22,222 nt of DNA from an uncultured Pelosinus sp. (GTDB lineage: Bacteria; Bacillota; Negativicutes; Sporomusales; Acetonemataceae): the NCBI GenBank assembly GCA_900542835.1, contig UQPB01000050.1, forward strand, positions 1 to 22,222, given 5' to 3'. Made by a program: the position numbers and the translations under genes. The notes below the pieces were generated by a model. It was given only the letters and a program-made list of their open reading frames with translations. It was not told the DNA's origin and ran no database searches. Of the stretch, positions 17,065 to 22,222 are shown piece by piece. How positions within the stretch are numbered: position 1 is the stretch's first letter; the number at the start of each line of letters is the position of its first letter.

Positions 17065-17094
17065 ATAGAGAAAAGACGACAAGGAGGATTTAGA

Positions 17095-18738
17095 ATGGCT
17101 AACGAATTAAAAGCCAAACTGGAAGCGTACACTGCCAAAGTGGAAAAATCGCTTGCCAAACGCCCCGAGCGCAAAAATCTTGCGCACAATAGACTTTACA
17201 CTCCGCTTGATCTCGGTGACTTCGACTATGAAACCAAGCTTGGTTTCCCGGGCGAATATCCGTTTACCCGCGGTGTTCAGCCGACCATGTACCGTGGCCG
17301 TTTCTGGACTATGCGTATGTATGCAGGTTTCTCCACCGCGGAAGAGTCCAACAAACGCTACCGTTACCTGCTGGCATCGGGTGGCACGGGCCTGTCCTGC
17401 GCCTTCGACCTGCCGACGCAGATCGGTTACGACTCCGACGATCCCATCTCTGAGGGCGAAGTCGGCAAAGTCGGCGTAGCGATTGACTCCCTGCGCGACA
17501 TGGAAATTTTGTTTGATCAAATTGATCTGGGCAAAGTCTCCACCTCGATGACGATCAATGCTCCTGCCTCGGTTCTCTTGGCTATGTATATTGCCGTTGC
17601 CGAGAAACAGGGTGTTACTCCCGACAAACTCAACGGCACCATCCAGAACGATATCCTCAAAGAATACGCCGCCCGCGGCACTTATATCTTCCCGCCGAAA
17701 CCTTCGATGCGGTTGATTACTAATATTTTCGAATACTGCTCCAAAGAAGTTCCCAACTGGAACACGATCTCGATTTCCGGCTACCATATCCGCGAAGCCG
17801 GTTCGACTGCCGCTCAGGAAATCGCGTTCACGATTGCCGACGGTATCGCTTATTGCGAAGCTGCGATCAAAGCCGGTCTGAAGATCGACGATTTCGCAGG
17901 CCGCCTCTCCTTCTTCTGGAACGCTCACAACAATGTGCTTGAAGAAGTTGCTAAATTCCGCGCCTCCCGTCGCGTTTGGGCCAAAGTTATGAAAGAACGC
18001 TTCGGCGCAACCAACCCGAAATCTTGGATGCTGCGCGTTCATACCCAGACTGCCGGCTCCATGCTGACTGCGCAACAGCCGGACAACAATATTATCCGCG
18101 TTGCGCTGCAGACTGCCGCGGCTGTTATGGGCGGCACCCAGTCCCTGCATACCAACTCCAAGGACGAAGCGCTGGCGCTGCCGACGGAAGATTCCGTCCG
18201 CATTGCTCTGCGTACGCAGCAGATCGTTGCTTATGAAAGCGGTTTGGCTGACGTTGTTGATCCGCTCGGCGGCTCCTACTATGTGGAAGCCCTTACCGAT
18301 CAGATTGAAAAGGAATGCTGGGATTACATCCAGAAAATTGACGACATCGGCGGCGCCGTTGTTGCTATTGAAAAGGGCTATATCCAGAAGGAAATTCAGG
18401 ATAGCGCTTACAAATGGCAGATGGATGTGGAAACGAAACAACGCGTTATTGTTGGCGTGAATCAGTTCCAGATCGAAGAAAAAGCGCCTGAAGGCCTGCT
18501 GCGTGTTGACGCTTCCGTCGGCGATTTCCAGAAATCCAAACTGGCAAAACTGAAGGCTGAACGCGACAATGCTGCTGTAGCGGCGAAACTGGCTGCTTTG
18601 GAAACGGCTTGCCAGGACGAGCATGTCAACCTGATGCCGTTCATCCTTGATGCGGTTCGCGTATATGCGACCTTGGGCGAAATTTGTGGCGTAATGCGCA
18701 AAGTCTTCGGGCTGTATCAAGCGCACACAACGCTGTAA
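17095..18738 (+). CDS. mcmA1: Methylmalonyl-CoA mutase, catalytic (substrate-binding) chain
   Basis: This catalytic TIM-barrel chain of adenosylcobalamin-dependent mutase interconverts succinyl-CoA and (R)-methylmalonyl-CoA. The protein is 547 residues and ends where single-chain mutases would continue into the B12-binding domain; that domain is the next gene. Landmarks are TMRMYAGFSTAEESN with Y76, the GLSCAFDLPTQIGYDSDDP segment, SGYHIREAG with H231, and RVHTQTAGSMLTAQQPDNN. Y76 and H231 are both offset by 13 from Tyr89 and His244 of the Propionibacterium enzyme, showing an intact active site. The ribosome-binding site is AAGGAGG. Codons such as CGC/CGT, GCT and AAA dominate, unlike the CGG/GCG-rich genes upstream, which suggests strong expression. 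Confidence 0.95.
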   Translation: MANELKAKLEAYTAKVEKSLAKRPERKNLAHNRLYTPLDLGDFDYETKLGFPGEYPFTRGVQPTMYRGRFWTMRMYAGFSTAEESNKRYRYLLASGGTGLSCAFDLPTQIGYDSDDPISEGEVGKVGVAIDSLRDMEILFDQIDLGKVSTSMTINAPASVLLAMYIAVAEKQGVTPDKLNGTIQNDILKEYAARGTYIFPPKPSMRLITNIFEYCSKEVPNWNTISISGYHIREAGSTAAQEIAFTIADGIAYCEAAIKAGLKIDDFAGRLSFFWNAHNNVLEEVAKFRASRRVWAKVMKERFGATNPKSWMLRVHTQTAGSMLTAQQPDNNIIRVALQTAAAVMGGTQSLHTNSKDEALALPTEDSVRIALRTQQIVAYESGLADVVDPLGGSYYVEALTDQIEKECWDYIQKIDDIGGAVVAIEKGYIQKEIQDSAYKWQMDVETKQRVIVGVNQFQIEEKAPEGLLRVDASVGDFQKSKLAKLKAERDNAAVAAKLAALETACQDEHVNLMPFILDAVRVYATLGEICGVMRKVFGLYQAHTTL

Positions 18739-18760
18739 GCGAGAGGTAGGAGGGACAACG

Positions 18761-19153
18761 ATGGAAAAACGTATTAGAGTATTAGTTGCGAAGCCCGGCC
18801 TTGACGGCCATGATCGCGGAGCCAAAGTCGTAGCCCGCGCTCTCCGTGACGCTGGTTTCGAAGTTATTTATACCGGTATCCGGCTGACCCCGGAACAGAT
18901 TGCTGAAGCTTCCCTGCAGGAAGACGTCGACGTAGTAGCGATGAGCCTCCTGTCCGGCGCTCACAACACGCTGTTCCCGAAAGTGGTAAGCCTGTTGAAG
19001 GAAAAAGGCGCGGCCGGCAAATTGATTGTCGGTGGCGGCGTTATTCCTGAAGCCGATATTCCCGGCCTGAAGGAAGCCGGCATTGCTGAAGTATTTACTC
19101 CCGGCACTCCGACCAGCCAAATCGTTGATTTCATTAAAGCGAACGTAAAGTAA
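18761..19153 (+). CDS. mcmA2: Methylmalonyl-CoA mutase, cobalamin-binding small chain
   Basis: This 130-residue stand-alone B12-binding domain has a Rossmann-like fold. The DxHxxG motif is D15-G-H17-D-R-G20, in which H17 replaces dimethylbenzimidazole as lower cobalt ligand. MSLLSGAHN and IVGGGVIPE supply the remaining nucleotide-tail contacts, followed by EVFTPGTP. With the catalytic chain encoded 22 bases upstream it forms a split methylmalonyl-CoA mutase, an arrangement known from archaea and some Firmicutes. AGGAGG-like sequence precedes the ATG. Codon style matches the catalytic chain. It is followed by a 91-base gap with a hairpin before meaB. Confidence 0.95.
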   Translation: MEKRIRVLVAKPGLDGHDRGAKVVARALRDAGFEVIYTGIRLTPEQIAEASLQEDVDVVAMSLLSGAHNTLFPKVVSLLKEKGAAGKLIVGGGVIPEADIPGLKEAGIAEVFTPGTPTSQIVDFIKANVK

Positions 19154-19164
19154 GCTTGTGTTGC

Positions 19165-19191
19165 GGCAGCCGGGGCTATTCCCTGGCTGCC
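19165..19191 (+). promoter_or_regulatory. Intra-operon hairpin between the mutase genes and meaB
   Basis: GGCAGCCGGGG (19165-19175) pairs with CCCTGGCTGCC (19181-19191), forming 11 pairs including one G-U around the loop CTATT. No T run follows, so it is not a standard terminator. It may stabilise the upstream mutase mRNA or reduce expression of meaB relative to the mutase; this is inference from position and structure. Confidence 0.5.
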
Positions 19192-19244
19192 AATAATGAT
19201 GTGATGCCGCAGTTGAATGCGGTGTCCCAAGGTGGTGCAATCCA

Positions 19245-20183
19245 ATGCAAATCGTTGATGAGTTGCTTAATGGTTCGCGCGTTGCGCTGGCTCGTGCTAT
19301 TACTGCCGTGGAAAATGAATATGATGAAGCCGTCGAAATCATGCGGGAACTGTACGCTCATACCGGCAGAGCCCACGTTATCGGCATAACCGGACCTCCC
19401 GGAGCAGGGAAAAGCACACTGACTGACAAATTAGTAAAAGCATATCGCACTTTAGGTAAAACTGTTGGCATTATAGCTATTGATCCGACCAGCCCGTTTT
19501 CGGGCGGGGCCATACTGGGTGACCGTATCCGCATGCTTGATCTGACGCTTGACGAAGGAGTCTTTATCCGCAGCATGGGTACCCGCGGCAGCTTGGGGGG
19601 ACTTTCCCGCAAAACCGCGGAAGCGATAAAGATCCTTGACGCGTTCGGCAAAGATGTCATTTTTGTTGAAACCGTAGGTGTCGGTCAGTCTGAAGTCGAT
19701 ATTATTAAAACGGCGGATACCACGCTGGTTGTTCTCGTTCCCGGATTGGGTGATGATATACAGGCGATTAAAGCCGGCATTCTCGAAATCGGCGATGTAT
19801 TTGCTATCAACAAAGCCGACCGCGAGGGCGCTGACCGGTTGCAGATCGAGCTGAATGCCATGCTGGATTTAAACCAGGAGCACATGGACTGGCGTCCGCC
19901 GATCAAGCGCACGATCGCCAGCCAGAATGAAGGAGTCGGCGAACTGCTTGACACGCTGGAAGAGCATATCGCCTATACGCATAAAAGCGGCAGCCTGCTG
20001 GAACGCCGTACACAGCGGACCAGGGATGAATTGCTGGCGCTCCTGCATGAACAGGTTAGCCGTCGTATTGTAAAGAGCCTGGACGCTTCCGGCCAATTTG
20101 ATAACCTGGTCGCCAGTGTCGAAAAACGGGAAAAAGACCCTTACACAGTTGTTGGCGAGATAGTGAACGATCTGATGAAATAA
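19245..20183 (+). CDS. meaB: Methylmalonyl-CoA mutase-associated G-protein chaperone MeaB
   Basis: This 312-residue G3E-family GTPase (MeaB/ArgK) guards and reloads adenosylcobalamin in methylmalonyl-CoA mutase using GTP hydrolysis. The P-loop GPPGAGKST is at residues 50-58, followed by DPTSPFSGGAILGDRIRM, a switch segment in SMGTRGSLGGL, the ETVGVGQSE motif and the base-specificity motif NKAD. The C-terminal dimerisation helices are present. The ATG start has AAGGTGG at 19229-19235. Its place directly after both mutase chains fits its role; older ArgK annotations as an arginine transport kinase do not apply here. Confidence 0.94.
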   Translation: MQIVDELLNGSRVALARAITAVENEYDEAVEIMRELYAHTGRAHVIGITGPPGAGKSTLTDKLVKAYRTLGKTVGIIAIDPTSPFSGGAILGDRIRMLDLTLDEGVFIRSMGTRGSLGGLSRKTAEAIKILDAFGKDVIFVETVGVGQSEVDIIKTADTTLVVLVPGLGDDIQAIKAGILEIGDVFAINKADREGADRLQIELNAMLDLNQEHMDWRPPIKRTIASQNEGVGELLDTLEEHIAYTHKSGSLLERRTQRTRDELLALLHEQVSRRIVKSLDASGQFDNLVASVEKREKDPYTVVGEIVNDLMK

Positions 20184-20229
20184 TCGGCGCTGTCTCTTGA
20201 CAAAATAATGTTTTAAGGAGGTAACTGGT

Positions 20230-20643
20230 ATGTCATTTAAAATTTTACATGTTGATCACATCGGTATTGCGGTAAAGGATCTTGCGGCAATCAAAGAAAC
20301 GTTCAGCAAGATCGGCCTGACTCCCAAACCCGAGGATGAAGTTGTTGAAGAGCAGAAAGTAAAAGTCAGCTTCTTCCCCTGCGGTGACAGCGAACTCGAA
20401 TTTCTCGAGTCCACTGCTCCGGACGGCCCCATTGCCAAATTCATTGCCGGCAACAATGACCGCAACGGCATTCAGCACGTCGCCCTCTGCGTTGACGACA
20501 TTGAAGCGGCAATTGCGGAAATGAATGCAAAAGGCATTGCGATGATCGACAAAACTCCGCGCTATGGCGCCGGCGGCGCGAAAATCGCCTTCCTGCATCC
20601 CAAAGCAACAGGCGGAATTCTTGTCGAACTCTGCCAGCATTAA
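20230..20643 (+). CDS. mce: Methylmalonyl-CoA epimerase
   Basis: This 137-residue vicinal-oxygen-chelate enzyme interconverts the (R) and (S) epimers of methylmalonyl-CoA, linking the mutase with the decarboxylase. Metal-binding candidates are H10 in HVDHIGIAV, the His of IQHVALCVDD and the Glu of ILVELCQH, arranged as in the family's two beta-alpha-beta-beta-beta modules. Length is normal. The ribosome-binding site AAGGAGGT (20215-20222) is a full complement of the 16S tail. The gene lies between meaB and the decarboxylase subunit, in pathway order. Confidence 0.95.
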   Translation: MSFKILHVDHIGIAVKDLAAIKETFSKIGLTPKPEDEVVEEQKVKVSFFPCGDSELEFLESTAPDGPIAKFIAGNNDRNGIQHVALCVDDIEAAIAEMNAKGIAMIDKTPRYGAGGAKIAFLHPKATGGILVELCQH

Positions 20644-20671
20644 GAAACCGTCACATTGATGGAGGTGTAGT

Positions 20672-22201
20672 ATGGCTACTGTCCAAGAGAAGATCCAGGA
20701 TCTCAGAAACCGTCAGGCCAAGATTAAACTTGGCGGCGGCGATAAACGCATTGAAAAGCAGCATAGCCAGGGGAAAATGACTGCCCGTGAACGGATTCTG
20801 AAATTCGTCGATCCGGGTACGTTCGTTGAACTGGATCAGTTTGTTGTCCACCGCTGCACGAACTTCGGCATGGAGACCAAATCCCTGCCGGGCGAAGGTG
20901 TTGTTACCGGTTACGGTACGGTTGACGGCCGCCTGGTCTATGTCTTTGCTCAGGACTTTACGGTTGAAGGCGGTTCTCTCGGTGAGATGCATGCCGCAAA
21001 AATTGTTAAAGTTCAGAAATTGGCGCTGAAAATGGGCGCTCCGTTGATCGGCATTAATGATTCCGGCGGTGCCCGGATTCAGGAAGCGGTTGACGCTCTG
21101 GCTGGCTATGGTAAGATTTTCCTTGAAAATACCCTGGCCTCCGGTGTTATTCCGCAGATTTCCGTCATCATGGGACCGTGCGCCGGCGGCGCCGTTTATT
21201 CGCCCGCGTTGACCGACTTCATCTATATGGTGAAGAAAACCAGCCAGATGTTTATTACCGGTCCGCAGGTTATCAAATCGGTTACGGCCGAGGAAGTAAC
21301 TGCTGAGGAACTGGGTGGCGCGATGGCGCACAACACGATTTCCGGCGTTTCGCACTTCGCGGCCGAGAACGAGGATGACTGCATCCAGCAGATTCGCCGT
21401 CTGCTGTCATTCCTGCCTTCCAACAATATGGAGGAAGCGCCGCTTTATGAAGCCAGCGACGATCCCAACCGTATGGATCAGGAGCTTGTCTCGCTCATGC
21501 CGGACAATCCTAACATGCCTTACAACATGAAGGACGTTATCAAGCATATTGTCGATAGCGGCGATTTCTATGAAGTTCTTGAGCATTACGCCCAGAACAT
21601 CATTACCTGCTTTGCCCGCTTTGACGGTCAGTCGGTCGGCATTATCGCCAACCAGCCGGCAGTTATGGCCGGTTGCCTGGATGTAAACGCGTCCGACAAA
21701 TCGGCTCGCTTTATCCGCTTCTGCGACGCCTTCAACATTCCGCTCGTCAATCTGGTTGACGTTCCCGGCTTTTTGCCCGGCGTTGGTCAGGAACATACCG
21801 GCATTATCCGCCACGGCGCGAAAATGCTGTACGCTTACTCGGAAGCAACGGTTCCCAAGATTACTGTCATCACCCGCAAAGCTTACGGCGGTTCTTACCT
21901 GGCCATGTGCTCGCAAGACCTTGGCGCCGATCAGGTACTCGCCTGGCCGACAGCGGAAATCGCGGTTATGGGACCTGCTGGCGCTGCCAATATCATCTTC
22001 AAGGGTGATCCTAACGCCAAGGCTAAAACCGATGAATATGTCGCTGAATTCGCGACGCCGTATAAAGCGGCTGAACGCGGCTTTGTCGATGTAATCATTG
22101 AGCCGCAGGAAACCCGTCCCCGCATTATCACCGCCCTCAATATGCTGGCTTCCAAACGGGAAACGCGGCCGGCCAAGAAACACGGCAATATTCCGCTATA
22201 A
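20672..22201 (+). CDS. mmdA: Methylmalonyl-CoA decarboxylase alpha (carboxyltransferase) subunit
   Basis: This 509-residue acyl-CoA carboxylase beta-type carboxyltransferase has tandem crotonase-like domains. Landmarks are the GSLGEMHAAKI and INDSGGARIQE segments, the acyl-CoA oxyanion region GPCAGGAVYSPALTDF, the second-domain VDVPGFLPGVGQEHTGIIRHGAK, and KAYGGSYLAMCSQDLGAD. It moves the carboxyl group of (S)-methylmalonyl-CoA to biotin, giving propionyl-CoA. In Negativicutes such as Veillonella the partners are biotin carrier and membrane Na+-pump subunits. Position after mutase and epimerase supports the decarboxylase role over propionyl-CoA carboxylase, but the partner genes lie outside the window. 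GGAGGTG precedes the ATG. Confidence 0.92.
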   Translation: MATVQEKIQDLRNRQAKIKLGGGDKRIEKQHSQGKMTARERILKFVDPGTFVELDQFVVHRCTNFGMETKSLPGEGVVTGYGTVDGRLVYVFAQDFTVEGGSLGEMHAAKIVKVQKLALKMGAPLIGINDSGGARIQEAVDALAGYGKIFLENTLASGVIPQISVIMGPCAGGAVYSPALTDFIYMVKKTSQMFITGPQVIKSVTAEEVTAEELGGAMAHNTISGVSHFAAENEDDCIQQIRRLLSFLPSNNMEEAPLYEASDDPNRMDQELVSLMPDNPNMPYNMKDVIKHIVDSGDFYEVLEHYAQNIITCFARFDGQSVGIIANQPAVMAGCLDVNASDKSARFIRFCDAFNIPLVNLVDVPGFLPGVGQEHTGIIRHGAKMLYAYSEATVPKITVITRKAYGGSYLAMCSQDLGADQVLAWPTAEIAVMGPAGAANIIFKGDPNAKAKTDEYVAEFATPYKAAERGFVDVIIEPQETRPRIITALNMLASKRETRPAKKHGNIPL

Positions 22202-22208
22202 CCCAGAG

Positions 22209-22222
22209 AAAGGGGATTGAAT
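22209..22222 (+). promoter_or_regulatory. Ribosome-binding site of the next operon gene, cut by the window edge
   Basis: AAAGGGG at 22209-22215 is followed by ATTGA and then AT as the last two bases, which would complete an ATG start if the next base is G; a TTG at 22217-22219 is a poorer alternative. It implies another gene immediately after mmdA, expected to encode a further decarboxylase subunit. Confidence 0.45.

Noticed and set aside
17107..18825. 572-codon open frame on the - strand opposite the mutase gene
   Set aside because: It is an antisense shadow produced by the biased codons of the highly expressed mutase; no ribosome-binding site or recognisable domain, and the + strand gene is certain.
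20197..20202. Perfect TTGACA before the epimerase gene
   Set aside because: No -10-like hexamer lies 16-18 bases downstream; that position is occupied by the ribosome-binding site. Probably chance within the operon.

Overview
The window is a GC-rich stretch of bacterial chromosome in which every recognisable gene lies on the + strand. Gene content points to an anaerobic, fermentative diderm Firmicute of the Negativicutes, probably Sporomusaceae-like. The evidence is a T-box-controlled valS, an O-antigen-ligase-type membrane protein, a HydABC-type [FeFe]-hydrogenase locus, a rex repressor gene, and a complete set of methylmalonyl-CoA pathway genes of the succinate/propionate type. The lineage is inferred from gene content and style; no species is claimed.

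Region 1 (1-5860) is housekeeping. A short CCTCYGTG repeat is followed by a near-consensus promoter, a T-box leader with intrinsic terminator, valS, folC (overlapping by ATGA), an O-antigen ligase family protein and a terminator.

Region 2 (5861-14340) is a ten-gene hydrogenase locus. Its first half (5908-9183) looks like a signalling module: two paralogous DRTGG-type proteins, an RsbW-like stand-alone ATPase domain, a divergent [FeFe]-hydrogenase-like protein with a sensory-type active-site motif, and a PHP phosphoesterase. Its second half (9255-14215) encodes the enzyme: HydC (NuoE-like), a second stand-alone HATPase protein, a small thioredoxin-like ferredoxin, HydB (NuoF-like) and HydA. 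A strong hairpin follows hydA.

Region 3 (14341-15555) holds rex between two structured non-coding stretches of about 350 bases each. TTTGTGAA half-sites like those bound by Rex occur before the hydrogenase locus, before rex and before the next operon.

Region 4 (15556-22222) is a propionate operon. It encodes a succinate/propionate-type CoA transferase, a split methylmalonyl-CoA mutase (catalytic and B12-binding chains separate), MeaB, methylmalonyl-CoA epimerase and the carboxyltransferase (alpha) subunit of methylmalonyl-CoA decarboxylase. The operon continues past the window edge.

Together the genes couple two ways of disposing of reducing power, H2 evolution from NADH plus ferredoxin and propionate formation from succinate, with an NADH/NAD+ sensor encoded between them. 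The least described part is the signalling module in front of the hydrogenase.
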